This document shows, in pieces, positions 12,273-24,896 of a DNA stretch of 64,000 nt. The notes beneath the pieces are model-generated. The model was not told where the DNA came from. It did no database searches and saw only the letters and a program-made list of their open reading frames with translations. The stretch lies in assembly GCA_037952775.1 (NCBI GenBank), contig JBANAY010000003.1:11470001-11534000 (forward strand). Reading direction: 5' to 3'. The DNA is from Clonostachys chloroleuca. Taxonomy: Eukaryota; Ascomycota; Sordariomycetes; Hypocreales; Bionectriaceae. The stretch's first letter is position 1, and each line of letters opens with the position of its first letter. The translations under genes were made by a program, and so were the position numbers.

Positions 12273-15160
12273 ATGGCTCAGGACAGCGACGTTCCCACGT
12301 CCGCGGCCAAGGGAAAGGGCAAGGCTGAGGAGACGCCCAAAGATGAGAAGCCGGTTCTCAATGGAAAGAAAGAAGATGGCGAGAAGAAGGACTGTGGGTG
12401 ATATCGACACTCCTCATCTCTTGCTCGGTAGCTAACATGTTTATAGCCACTGAGGAGGAGCTCTCCGAGGAGGACCAACAACTCAAGAATGACCTGGACA
12501 TGCTGGTGGAACGCTTGACCGTGAGAAGCTTCGCTCGTCTCCTTCAAAGAATTCTCTTGTGCTAATGAACCTCAGGAATCAAATTCGTCGCTTTATAAGC
12601 CGTCTTTAGAAGCTATGAAGACCTCGATTAAGACTTCTACGTCATCGATGACCGCCGTCCCCAAGCCCCTCAAGTTCCTGCGGCCACACTACGAGACCCT
12701 GACGAAGTTATACGACACATGGCCTGAGGGCCAGGACAAGACCTCACTCGCAGATGTGCTCTCCGTGATCGGTATGACGTTTTCGGACGAGGATAGACAG
12801 GACACCTTGAAGTACAGACTTCTGGCTCCTTCATCTGATATCAGTTCTTGGGGTCACGAATATGTCAGACACCTTGCTCTTGAGATCGGTGAGGTGTACG
12901 GCAAGAGAATCGTGGCAGATCAGCCAACGAAAGACCTGGTCGAACTTGCACAAACCCTGGTACCGCTTTTCATCAAAACCAACGCCGAGGCAGACGCTGT
13001 GGACCTCATGAGCGAGTTGGAGATCATCGAGGAGATCCCCAAGTTGGTGGATGAGAATACATATGCGCGCGTATGTCTCTACATGGTTAGCATGGTCAAT
13101 CTCCTCACATATCCAGATAACGAAACATTCCTTCGCACTGCCCACACCATCTACCTAGAGCATAAGCAGTACACTCAAGCTATGGTTCTGGCGATTCGAC
13201 TGCACGATACAGATTTGATCCAGGCTGATTATGCTTTGGTGGAGGATCCTGCCCTGAAGAAACAGCTGGGATTTTTGATCGGCCGCCAAAAGATCGCTAT
13301 CATTGAGATCGAGGCCAATTCGGAGGATGAGCAAGAGGAAGTCGAATGCCTGTCAAATATGCGCCTGTCAGAGCACTTCAAGTCTCTCGGAAAGGAGCTG
13401 AACATCCTGGATCCTAAATCTACCGAAGATATCTACAAGAGCCATTTGGAGAGCAGCCGCGTCTCCGGGATGACAAATCTAGATTCAGCCCGCCACAATC
13501 TCGCTGCTGCGTTTGTCAACGCATTTGTCAACGCAGGCTACGGCAATGACAAGATGATGTTAGTTGACGGTGACAAGGAAACCTGGGTTTGGAAGACGAA
13601 AGCGGATGGCATGATGTCTACAGTTGCGTCAATGGGCACGCTGCTGTTATGGGACATTGAAAATGGGCTTGACAAGATCGACAAGTACACTTATGCGACT
13701 GAACCTGAGATTGCAGCAGGCGCCATGTTGGCCATCGGTATCATGAACTCGGGTGTGAGGATAGATTCTGAGCCCGCTCTTGCATTATTGGGCGATGTGA
13801 ACAAGCTTCACCACGCAAACCCCCTCATGCGCACTGCTTCTATTCTGGGTCTCGGTCTTTCATACGCCGGTTCGGATAAGGAAGATCTGCTTGAACTGCT
13901 GGTTCCCATAATTTCGGACTCCAGCGAGTCGATGCAAATCTCGGCTATGGCTGCTCTAGCTTGCGGTCTGATCTTTGTCGGTTCTTCAAATGCTGAAGTC
14001 AGCGAGGCCATTGTGACCACGCTTATGGATGACGAGCGCAAGAGCCAGCTCACAGACAAGTGGACAAGGTTCCTTGCTTTGGGTCTGGGTCTTCTCTTCT
14101 TCGGGCGCCAGGAAGAGGTTGATGTTATTTTGGAGACACTGAAAGCCATCGACCACCCTATGTCACAATCAACAGCGGTACTGGCTGAGATTTGTGCGTG
14201 GGCTGGCACTGGGGCAGTTCTCAAGATTCAAGAACTTCTTCACATCTGTAACGAACACAAGGAGGAGTCGGATGATAAGAAAGGCGACGAACTGCTCCAG
14301 GCGTACGCGGTCCTCGGTATTGCAGTTGTCGCCATGGGCGAAGATGTTGGGCAAGAGATGGTCTTGCGCCATTTCGGCCACCTGATGCACTACGGTGAAC
14401 CCAACATCAGAAAAGCAGTCCCTCTAGCAATGGGTCTCATCAGCCCTAGCAACCCCCAGATGAAGGTTTACGACACGCTTTCAAGGTACAGTCACGACAA
14501 CGACCCAGAAGTCGCCATCAACGCCATCTTCGCCATGGGCATTCTTGGTGCCGGTACCAACAATGCTCGTCTTGCCCAGCTGCTCCGACAACTGGCGAGC
14601 TACTACCACCGTGATCAGGACGCTCTCTTCATGGTCCGAATCGCACAAGGTCTGTTACACATGGGCAAGGGCACACTATCACTCAACCCCTTCCACACCG
14701 ATCGCCAAGTTTTGTCCCAAGTGGCAGCTAGTGGTCTTCTAGCAACCATGGTCGCCATGATTGAGCCTAAGGAATTTGTGACATCCAACTCGCACTACCT
14801 CCTCTACCTCCTCGTCACCGCCATGCACCCCAGGTTCTTAGTCACTCTTAATGAGAAGCTTGAACCTCTTAAGGTAAATGTCCGGGTTGGTCAAGCCGTA
14901 GATGTTGTTGGTCAAGCCGGCCGGCCGAAGACCATCACCGGATGGCAGACACAAAGCACACCTGTCCTCTTGGGACACGGTGAGAGGGCTGAGCTAGAAG
15001 ATGAGGAGTACATTAGCCTCAACAGCACGCTTGAGGGTCTTGTGATCTTGCGAAAGGTAAGCTACTAGCTCTCCAATACCCGGCTTCTCGTATATCCTAT
15101 CCCTTCACATTACTAACCAATATTTCTTTTTAGAACCCCGACTGGGAAGAGAACAAATAA
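12273..15160 (+). CDS. RPN1: 26S proteasome regulatory subunit RPN1
   Basis: Largest scaffold of the 19S base; it binds the Rpt ring and docks ubiquitin-like shuttle factors and Ubp6. Exons are 12273-12393, 12447-12520, 12576-15056 and 15134-15160, giving 900 residues. The N terminus is a charged Lys/Glu linker followed by SEEDQQLKNDLDMLVERL, typical of RPN1. The central part shows proteasome/cyclosome repeats such as GLGLSYAGS, ALACGLIFVGS, GLGLLFFG and AIFAMGILGAG between about residues 440 and 700. The last exon codes only NPDWEENK plus the stop. The donor of intron 1 was chosen as GTGGGT because only this joins the frame (Ser at the junction). The gene converges with the oligopeptide transporter. 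Confidence 0.96.
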
Positions 15161-15540
15161 ACGGTCATGATTGGATGAAATTCGGACGGAGTTGATGATG
15201 CTCGGCCATGGGCAAGGCACGGGGCTAGGCATCCTCGGAACTGTATTGTAATACACGCGTCGGAAAATTGGGGATGGAACCAAAATCCAGACGGAAGATA
15301 CATGCATTGATAGACATTTGATCTAGAAAATCAATCGCAATCCTAAATGAAGAAACCAAGCAATCAATCAACCGATGTCAAGATACCTGATTACGATTGA
15401 AATGTCATTGTCTATATCATAAACTCATTACTGGTATATGCCCAAATTTATGCCAAAATACGAGGGGGGAAATGATTGAAATCAAAGCAAGTGAGAACCG
15501 GCAAATTAGACCAAACCCCGTGCCAATAATAGCTATTCCA
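15161..15540. other. Convergent 3' spacer, RPN1 and OPT transporter
   Basis: A 380-bp AT-richer spacer between two stop codons, holding the 3' UTRs. I see no gene. Confidence 0.6.
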
Positions 15541-18500
15541 TCACCAGGCGTCTGGCCCAAACCGTTCCCCTTCGGGCAAAGTCTTCCAGGGGCACGCCTG
15601 CCAGTCGCAACCTTGTTTGTAAACCTCGGTCCCCCACCAGCGAAAGTTCTGCATCAGGCCGGGATAGATGAAGCCGAAGAAGACGACGACGATGCCAAAC
15701 GCCAGGCCCGAGTCGAGCGCGGCGCTGAGGGTCATGGTGTACTTTGCCCACCAGGCACCGGCGCGTCTCTTGATGTGGTAGTTGAAGATGTAGCAGACGA
15801 GGGCCCAGACGGAGAAGTTGAGACCCGTGGCCGGGGGATCCAGGACATGGCGCCCAATATCACGGGCAGGTTGACCTTCCGGATGATGCTGCTCTTCTTG
15901 TGGCGGCTGTAGAGCCAGAGCGGGATGGGGAGGAAGGCGCCCAGGGGGAAGCACCACACGAGGGCGCGGTACATGGCGCCCGGGCCGAAGAACTCGTTGA
16001 CGCCGACGACGCCCCAGAGGATGGAGCCGTTGAAGTGGACGCGGGCGATGGGGCAGGTGAAGCCGTTGAGGGCGGCGGGGGTGCAGAGTCCCTTGATGTT
16101 GACGAACATCCAGTTCAGGACGCCGATCTGAGTAATGGAGGAGACCAGTGTCGCCACGACTTGGACAGTGAACATGATCCGGGGAGGGATCTTCATGTAG
16201 TGGCCGAGCTTGAGGTCGGAGGCAAACTTGATCCCTTGGGCGGAGGAGATGTATCCGTACGTGACAAATACCATGTTGGCTATTGGGCGGCCTGGGAACA
16301 CTGCGCCGCAAATGAGCTGGCAGATGAGGTAGATGCTGCTATGTTGGTTCGTAACAGCCATAATAATGCCATTTGGTATAAAGAAGATTGCGCCTATTCC
16401 AAGAGATAGTAGGAGGCCGTACCAGGGCAGGTGGATGGGGTAGCTGTAGAGATGGGTCAGCTTCTGAGAATCGATGGGATTAGCTAGAGGGTCGCAAACG
16501 TACTATTCCACGACGAAGATGCCAATGGCCGTCATAGACAAAAATGTAATCAAGTACCACGACATGGGTACATCTTTATATCGTTTCATCAAGCGACTGT
16601 GAACATCCTCATGGCTTATTAGACCATCCACGTTGGATGTCGATCTGGATAGGCGAGCATAGTCTTCATTTGCGAACAGGTCGTTATCCTGAGGGGTGTT
16701 GGGCACTCGCTGGTAAACCGGCCTGTCATCCTCGCGAGCTTCCTCCAATGCCTTTTTCCAAGTCGTCCAAATATCATGGCCATGCCAGCAGGCCGTATGT
16801 GTCAGCAGAGCAGCTAAACCAGCAAATTGAACACCGTAGCTGAGCATGTAGGTAACTGGAAGGAACACACGGCTGTATTGCTTGTACGCTTCTTTATCAA
16901 AGACGAAATCTGAGGTGAGAATGTGGGTGACATTGTAGACCTTGCCAGTATTGTCGAAGACTGCTGTAGACAGGATAGGCATATAGGATGTGTATAGGAC
17001 GTTGGCGTAATACATGATGGGGGCAATCAGCCACATCACGATGACCATGCCCCCAATGACGTTAACTGCTGCCCAGAACGGCACGAGCAGGGGAGACCCA
17101 ATATACGTGACCTGTGCCCAGTCAAATGTTAAAGGCAACATTCCGAGGCCGGAGGTGACACCAAACAAATTGGCAGCAACCACACTTTTTGGAGCAAACC
17201 AAGTAAATACGTTGAAGTAACTCAAAGCAGGCATGAGAAGGCCTGGCAGAAAGTAGAAGATAAACGAGCCGAAAAACACGGCGTAAAAGAAATTCCAACG
17301 ACTGATCTTCCAACCATTTGCAGGCTTGTTGTCTTGCTTGTGTAATGTACCAAACATTGCCGCGGACATAAGAGTACCTGGCCAAATCATACCGCTGGGG
17401 CGCACCAGAAAACGACGGGTAAGACCAGCAAACCCATAGCCCAAGATCTGAGTCGAGATTGTCAGAAGCAATTGGTAGAGTATGGGAGCTTCTTGATGGT
17501 AGAATCGAGTTTGTTCAATGATGACATCGGTAGCAAAAGCAAACCCAAAGGCAACATTGCTGCTGACGTAGACGCAGGTATGTTCCTTTTCGTTCCACCT
17601 GCCTTGAGCCAACCATTGACGCCAGGATCGTGTCGCCTTGCCTCGGCCGTTCGGTGGCTCTTCGTCTACCGCTGAAGAGACTTGACTCCCATCAACAAAC
17701 TCTTCAGCGGGGTCGTGGGAGCGCTTGAGGAGAAAATCCCAAGTGTGGCCAAGGGGATGTACGAGAAGCAAAGCAATAACAGGCGTGATAGCCACGCTAG
17801 GGTATCTCAAGGAAAAGAAAAGATTTGTGGAGGATCCAAGGATGGAAAACAGGACTGAAAGGCACCACATTCGAGGGGTATTGATTGACAAGGTAGTGTC
17901 GTCTGTGGGAGGAACCGAGGCTCGGACAGCATCGTGGGGCGAGTTCTCTACACCATCATCGTCGTCGTCGAGGGACGCCGTTCCCTCATGATCTTCATCG
18001 CCACTTAAAAGAGGAACGCCATCCTCCGAGGCATCTTTCCTTTTGCCGTCGCCGACCATGCCGCCAGTGAGCGGGGCCTCTGCCATACTGAACCGACCTT
18101 CAAGGCCCGAGACCAGCATTGAACCTTCCAGGTCCTCTGACATGTGCGAGGAGGATTTTGTGGATAGGCCCGAACGTTTGGATGCGAGGGTCCTCGTGGT
18201 GCCAGAGATTCTGCGTCGAGGAACAGGTTTCGAGGCCTGCTCAGCACCACTGGGGTGAGGAGTATAGCTTGGAGATGACGATACTGATCCATACGGGCCA
18301 TCTTGACGGAAGGCAGGCGACGAGTTAAGGGACCGCCCGGGTTGAGCGGACGAGGCCATGGTGCCGGGATCGGGGGTCCTAGGCCGGGAGTTGTTGTCGG
18401 CTTCTTCTATCGCCTTGTTGGACTCGGCCGACGGCTGGACATGGTGGAGAGACGAAACAGAGCGCTGTTCTTGGACAGTCGGCGGGGAGACGGATGAGGT

Positions 18501-18782
18501 GCTTGGAGGGGTAGCGACAAGAGGTGAGGCGGTGGGATTTGTAGAATCAATCGAGCGCGGCGCTAGGTCTTGGAGGGGCACGGCACGCTGGTCCTGATGA
18601 TCCTGGTCATGCAGTTGTCGATGCACAGGGGAGGAGTCACGGCCGTGTGCGTGGGCCCCGGTCGCCTTATTGGGCTGACGATGGGACTGGGAATGAGCAG
18701 CGGCGGCAGCAGGATGGAAGATGTCGGTGTGTCTGGAGGAGGAGGAGGAGGGCTCCGGCGGCTGCTGACGATGGCGGCCCAT
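15541..18782 (-). CDS. OPT-family oligopeptide transporter (frame broken near the end)
   Basis: Proton-coupled oligopeptide transporter of the OPT superfamily (Isp4 type), a many-pass membrane protein. Exons on the minus strand are 18782-16504 and 16443-15541; about 1060 residues once a missing base is allowed for. The first ~250 residues are Ser/Pro/His-rich with no membrane segment, an unusually long cytosolic leader for the family. After that come the OPT signatures, including FSLRYPSVAITPVIALLLVH, GYGFAGLTRRFLVRP, IWPGTLMSAAMFGTLH, and in exon 2 IPNGIIMAVTNQ and KFASDLKLGHYMKIPPR. At the G5 run 15833-15837 one base seems to be missing: the frame before ends in SWIP and the next frame carries ATGLNFSVWALVCYIFNYHI to the natural C terminus DAW. 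An in-frame stop 30 bases upstream supports the start. Substrate unknown. Confidence 0.88.
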
Positions 18783-20099
18783 TGCGGGGCGTCTGGCGAT
18801 GCTACTGCCTCATGTGGGGAGGGTGTGAGGTCACGGTGGGCAAAGAGGGAAGAAAAGGGCAGCAACTTGGACATACAAGTGACCTAGTTAGTGTACGTAC
18901 GGTATGGGAGGTTGAGGGTGGAATCGCGAGTGTCCCAGTGGAGGGAGGATCGGGAATTACGTCTGGCTGGGCCGCTGCAGCTGCAGATGATGGCGATCGA
19001 ACAGGGGTGATGCATGTGCCGTCCAACGCTGTGGCTGGTCCAGATCGGACGTTGTATTTCTGGGCTGCAGGTCAACCACCGCTAGTGCCTACTTGCATGC
19101 ATCAACAGCCAGTCGCTGCGAGGGAGAAAGCAACTGAGTGCCTGAGATTGGATAATGGATGAAGCGAGTCCCAAAAACGAGCATCGCCATCTGACATGCC
19201 TCCCTCTGAGGGCTTTTGTCTCTCCCCCTGCAAACCAGCGAGCTGTTAGTTGACTGCATGCGTTGCTGTACCACGGACCTAGTCCCCAAGGAGAGCACCT
19301 AGGCTCCACGGAGGGCAGGCACCTACCGGACCAGCACAGTCTTCTAAATCTACAATTCTCTAATTTTTTTGTTCATGTTGCTTCTCGTTGCTGACCATAG
19401 TTCGCTCTGTGGCCGAATAGTCATCACTTGCCTATGGCATTGGGCATGCGCGCACTGCCGGCCGTGAAACTCATCAAGTCGCCCCTGTAGTAGTGCCCGA
19501 GGTAGAAATTGAGTTACTGCCTCAGAGCATTAAAAATGACTAGGTAACGGACACGATAGGCCAGGAGTTTATGTCGGACGCCGGAAAGAGATGGCCTAAG
19601 GGTGATGTCGGCTGATGCCGGTGCAACACTACACCTCCATGAATCCTACTCTGCTTCCTTGTCATATCGGCGAAGAGTCATTCATTCTTGGGATGCTGAG
19701 CAAGTTCTGTTGTAGCGACTCACAGCGATTTGGGGGTTTTACTACCTACTTACTATCGTGTCGTAGAAGTCACGGGCCAAGTATGCTTTGATTGACAACA
19801 TAAACCCCATTACTAAGTAGATGATGATGTGCCATCCGATTATAATTTTCTAATATTCGTCGATTATTAGGTTAATTGTTGTTGAAATGGACTTCAGCCA
19901 GTTGCCGCCGTTGGACCGCGATGAAAGATCGCACTCCAATTTGTCGGCGCAGGTGATAAGGTGGGGTTGAGTTACTTCTAACTCGGCAGTTGGGCTTCTC
20001 AGGATGATTCATTCATGCACCCTGGCTGTCCCCAGACGTGAAGTCCTGCTTATATCTTCTAAGTGGCGTGAATTATCCTAGCTAGCAACCATTGCCAAA
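18783..20099. promoter_or_regulatory. Divergent spacer between OPT transporter and formyl-THF cyclo-ligase
   Basis: A 1.3-kb region with no convincing gene; the small frames on both strands are shadows of a GC-rich first third. The middle and right parts (about 19,330-19,900) are AT-richer. It should contain the promoters of both flanking genes. Confidence 0.5.
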
Positions 20100-20887
20100 A
20101 TGAGTTCTTCAGCTACCAAAGCTGCCAAGCAGCAACTACGGAAGCTCATGAAGGAGAAGCTGTCCACCGTCTCGCAGGAGTCGGTGCGTCTTCAGAGTAT
20201 GCGGAATCCCAGCTTTCAGGTAACGCAGCTTATGCGCAATCCAGGTGCTAACCAACACAAGGCCGGCAGATATTCGAGTCCCTGCAGGACTTTCAGCCCT
20301 ACAAGGACGCACGCCGCGTGAGCATCTATCTCTCAATGCCTGCCGCCGAGATTCAGACAGATGCCATTGTGCGCCATGCCTTGCGGGAGGGTAAGCAGGT
20401 GTTTGTCCCATATCTTCATAAGTCACCCTTGGAAACACCAGATACCCCTGCCCGAGTCATGGATATGGTCCATCTCAAAAATCTACAGGACTATGATAGT
20501 CTCAAGAGAGACAGCTGGGGCATTCCCAGCATTGACCCGGCCACAGTTCATGAACGCCAGCGCATACTCGGAGGCCCTGGCGTACACCACTCAGACAAAT
20601 CTACACTCGACCTGATCCTAGTTCCTGGCGTTGCATTTGATACAGACGAGGCTGGTGCTATCCGAAGGCTTGGGCACGGGAAAGGCTTCTACGACTTCTT
20701 CTTAAATAGATATATGGAGAAGGCCGGCGAAAACACGCTGCGGCTTTACGGGCTTGCTCTCACTGAGCAGTTCATTCCCGACTCGTCGGAGCTGAGTGTT
20801 CCGATAGGGCAATATGATAGAAAACTCCATGGGCTGGTACTGGGAAATGGCGAGATTAAAGAAGGGGATAAGAAGAGCACGCAATAG
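20100..20887 (+). CDS. FAU1: 5-formyltetrahydrofolate cyclo-ligase (MTHFS)
   Basis: Converts 5-formyl-tetrahydrofolate to 5,10-methenyl-THF with ATP, recycling the stored folate into one-carbon metabolism. Exons 20100-20196 and 20262-20887 give 240 residues. I chose the GTATGC donor and the AACACAAG acceptor, with a GTGCTAACC branch site, because this join yields ESVRLQSRQIFESLQDF, which fits the family's first helices; simpler joins at 20183 or 20219 also keep frame but leave a gap or odd residues. The active-site region shows SIYLSMPAAEIQTD near 49, LDLILVPGVAFD near 148 and RLGHGKGFYDFF near 169, the ATP/folate binding loop. It stands alone, upstream of MTR10 on the same strand. Confidence 0.94.
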
Positions 20888-21606
20888 TACAGAGATGGAA
20901 TCATTGAGGACTGTAGATCACCCTTCGAAAGAGAGGACAAGAAAAAGGCCTACGATTCCGTCAAGCATAGCTCTCTGACCGCGTGATCCCTTCTCATCAG
21001 GGCGACAGTGACCTGCTCATGTCCAAGGCGAGCTAGAATGCGAGCTATGCTGGGCGGGCCGTGAACGGGGAGCCCCCTCCGGAAAACGGAAAAAGCGCGC
21101 TTCCGGCAGCCTGATTGCGCCTGCTGTGCCCTCTGAGCTTGCTGATGCGTTCTCCGTGCCGCTTCCAAAAGCTGCGGTGCCGCCCCACCAAATGATGCGG
21201 GCTCCACCTTGCCATCACAGGTGTCGAGCAAGGTTGGTTGCTCTTCACCAAGCAGGTGGGTTCAACGTGGATGTATGTTTTTTGAAGTATCCCACCTCCC
21301 CGCCTCATCCCCCGCGACATCCTCGACCTTTGTTGCGCTCCCGCCTGAGAATAGAACTCGCCGCGAACTCTACCTCCCTTTTCTTTTCTTTGTACTCTAT
21401 TTCTCAAGTCTTTCCCCCTGCATCTTGCGTTGTCCCGCCCAAGTTCAGCCGTCACGGAGTCCGCCCACGACCATAAGACGACCTTTCCCCTGGATCCTCT
21501 CGCCGCCCTCTCAGTTTGCGCTGAGGTTCCCTGGGAAACGCAACGTACTCGAGACCTACTTTTACGCCGAAGGGTAGTTGACTGAGAGGAAAGAAGTCAA
21601 TCCAAC
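20888..21606. promoter_or_regulatory. Spacer and promoter upstream of MTR10
   Basis: It holds the 3' UTR of the cyclo-ligase and the promoter and pyrimidine-rich leader of MTR10. Frames on both strands here are Pro/Ser-rich and do not look like genes. Confidence 0.5.
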
Positions 21607-24600
21607 ATGGCTACAAATGGCGACCAGCAGGCATTTGCGCCAACAGATGTCCTGGCTGCTGTTCTGACTTTGAGGGGAGGGGAGCAACAAGCGAAAGAGA
21701 AGGCTCACGAGTATCTTCAAAGCTTCCAGAAGTCGGTGCGTGCGGGATTGGAACAGATTTCTCTGGGATTCCCCTTCCCCCTTTTTCATTCAGTGATTGG
21801 AGTTGACCTATATATGTGTTTAGAAAGAGTCTTGGGGCACCGTCGTTGGCATCTTGCAGTCAGACGCAGAGCCTGAGGCGACTTTGTTTGCTGCAATCAC
21901 ACTCCGTGGAAAGGTTTTTATCCAGGCGACTCCCCAGCGAACGTGCCCCGTAACTAACGTATCTAGATAACTTACGATCTTGCTACCCAGATACCGCCAA
22001 GCCAGCATGAATCCCTCCGGGACCAGATTCTCCTTCTCTTGCAGCGGTACGCCGCCGGACCAAAGCCGATTCGAGTGCAGCTTTGCGTATGTCTCGCGAT
22101 TTTGGCCATTCAGATGAAGGACTGGAACGACGTGCTTTCCTTGGTGGTAGGGTCACTGAACAACAGCCCAGAGAGTCATGCCGCCATTCTGGACTTTCTG
22201 CGGGTTCTTCCAGAAGAGGTCACCGAAGGTCGCAAAATTACCTTGTCTGTACGTGGATCGCGAAATTACCGGCCAAGCAACCACCCTCATCGTTTTCGTC
22301 ACGACCGGTCGATCGTAGCAGGGGCATTGATGAGTCTAATTGTTGGATAGGAAGAAGATCTCGCAGCACGGACACAGGTCTTGTTGGCTGATAATGCCGA
22401 CAGAGTTGTTCAGCTCTTGATCAACTACGCGCAGTCATCTCGTACGTGACCCTGGTTTTCTTACATCTTCTACTGGAACTGACTCCTTGTTAACCTCGAC
22501 TATAGCTACGGCTGCACGAAACCCTCAATTGATGGAATGCTTGACATCCTGGCTCAGGGAAGTGCCTGTTAGGACAGTTGCTAATTCACCACTCTTGGAC
22601 ATCGTATTCAACGGCGTATCAAGCGAAGACTGCACCCAAGAAGCTGGCGAGGCTCTCTGTACCATGCTCAGAGAGACTTCCGACGTTGAGGAGAGCCAAG
22701 ACGTGATCGAAATCCTCTTCCCACGCGTTCTCACCCTTCGGTCTCAGATTGACAAGATAGTCGAGGAAGAGGATACGGAGCGATTCAAGTCACTAACAAA
22801 GATTTTTGCTACGGCTGCGGAAAGCTGGGTTGTCGCCACTGCGCGCCAGCCTGCGCACTTCAGGCCATTGGTGGATATCGTCCTCGAATGCGCATCCAAG
22901 GACAAGGACAAAGACGTTATCGAGCACACATTCAATTTTTGGTACGATCTTAAACAATACATCGTGCTGGACAGATATGTTGAGAGCAGGGCGAGTTTTG
23001 CTGAGGTATATTCCAAGTTGGTGGATATACTTTTGAGTCATCTTCAGTATCCACAGCCTGAAGGCGGCAGTGAGGCGGATCTATTCGAAGGGGATAGGGA
23101 GCAGGAAGAGAAATTCCGCGAGTTCCGCCATATGATGGGTGACACGCTCAAGGATGCGTGTGAAGTTCTCGGGGTCACCGAATGCTTGACCAAGGTCCTC
23201 CATTCCATCCAGCTCTGGATGCAGAAGTACGCCAGCCAAGTTGCCGATACCGTTGTACCGCACTGGCAGGAATTGGAGGCACCACTGTTCGCCGTACGGG
23301 CTCTTGGTAAGATGGTCGATAGCAACGAGGATGTTGTGCTGCCCCAGCTCATGCCACTCCTCGTTCAGATCCCCAGCCACGAGAAACTGCGATTTGCAAC
23401 GATCATGGTCCTTGGCCGGTATACTGAATGGACCGCGGTGCATCCAGAGTATCTCGAGTCTCAGTTTTCCTACATTGTTTCCTCCTTCAATACCGACTCG
23501 AAAGAGATTGTTCGGGCCGCTGCTCTTTCGATTAAATTCTTCTGTACCGACTGCAAGTATTTACTCAGCAACCAAGTCTTGCAACTCCAAACCTTTTACG
23601 ACTCTGTCCTGGATAAGCTGCCAGATTTTAGTAAGGAGGAAATTACCGAGGGGGTGGCAAATGTGGTTGCTGTTCAGCCAGTCGAAGAAATCTACCGCCT
23701 ACTCAAGCTATACTGTGACCCTCTCGTCCATCGACTGATGGAGAAGGCCAACCACATCACAGATGATGATAGCAAGTTGGCTCTCGCAGGTAAGATAACA
23801 AGCACCAACCACCAATAGAGTTTGCCGCAAATACATGATACTAACAACGTTCACAGATCACCTACAACTCATCACCATATTTGTTCAGAACGTGATTCCA
23901 TCAGTGAACCCCGGCCAAGAAAACCCGGCCGTCAAATATTGGCAAGAGGTCTTCCCCATTCTGGCAACTGTATTGGACAACTTTTTAAGTTTCACCCCAA
24001 TCTGCGAACGAGTTTGCAGATGCTGGCGAAGCATGATCATCTCGTACCGCACAGCCATGTCGCCCTTGCTCCCCGAAATGGCCAACAAGCTCGCACACGG
24101 ATTCACAACTTCCCGGGAGGGATGCTTCCTTTGGGTCACATCTGCGATCCTTAGGGAGTTTTCAGAGGACCGGGAGCATGTCGACCAAAATATAACGAAC
24201 AGCATTTACTCCTTTTTCGAAGCTCAGGCAACGACGTTCTTGCGGGTTATGACTCAGCTGCAGCCTAAGGAACTCCCTGATGTCATTGATGACTTCTTCC
24301 GGCTCCTAATTGACGCACTGCTCTACTACTCACAAAGACTCATCCCATCCCAGCTTATGGGCCCGATCTTCGAGGCTGCTGTATATGCTCTGACACTAGA
24401 GCAACGCGATCCGCTCACATCTACTCTTCACTTCTTACGAGATTTCTTATCGTATGGTGGTGATAATCCCGCCACGAGCGACAGAATTCCAGAGCCTGCT
24501 GCAACGCAAATCCGGGAGTTCGTCAAGACCATTTTGCTTCAGCAGGGGCCTAATCTTGTAAAGCAAGTGATGGCTGGGATGATGATTACCTTCCCACGAG

Positions 24601-24896
24601 ATTGCTTTGCTGATGGGAGTGGGGTTCTCCTTGCTCTGTTTGAGCTCCTCCCTTCCCAAACGACTGAGTGGGTGTCGCACACGATCCAATTACTGCCAGA
24701 AGGTACTGTGTCCCCTGTGGAGGCCGACCGTTTGATGAGCAAAATCAGGGAGAAGCTTCAGAGCCCCGATGCCGGTGGGGTGCGAGCTGTTCGCGTTCTG
24801 CTTCAGGATTTCACCAATACATATCGACGCAGGAATGTAGCACCTCGCGATGGACTTGGTCAACTCGAAGCTACGCGGTTCCAATTTTCAGGCTGA
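21607..24896 (+). CDS. MTR10: Nuclear import receptor MTR10 / transportin-3 type importin-beta
   Basis: Karyopherin of the transportin-SR family that imports SR-type mRNA-binding proteins (Npl3 in yeast) and acts in tRNA traffic. Exons are 21607-21735, 21824-21913, 21967-22248, 22351-22441, 22506-23789 and 23857-24896, giving 971 residues, close to human TNPO3. The N terminus shows the importin-beta Ran-binding arrangement (VLAAVLTLRGGEQQAKEKAH, then ESWGTVVGILQS and AAITLRGKITYDL). The rest is HEAT/exportin-1-like helical repeats with conserved stretches such as NPQLMECLTSWLREVP, SFTPICERVCRCWRSMIISY and a C-terminal LLQDFTNTYRRRN. All five introns are GT..AG and phases agree throughout. Confidence 0.95.

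Noticed and set aside
15397..16409. Plus-strand frames opposite the OPT transporter, 171 and 169 codons
   Set aside because: Antisense to conserved membrane segments of the transporter; acidic and Ala/Gly-rich by composition only.
15541..18782. OPT transporter as a true pseudogene
   Set aside because: Only one lesion in 1060 codons, at a homopolymer, with intact frames and introns around it.
20184..20269. Simpler introns in the cyclo-ligase gene (donors at 20184 or 20220, acceptor at 20269)
   Set aside because: Both keep frame, but the first loses part of the conserved helix and the second adds unrelated residues. The 20197-20261 intron has a better branch site and gives the family sequence.
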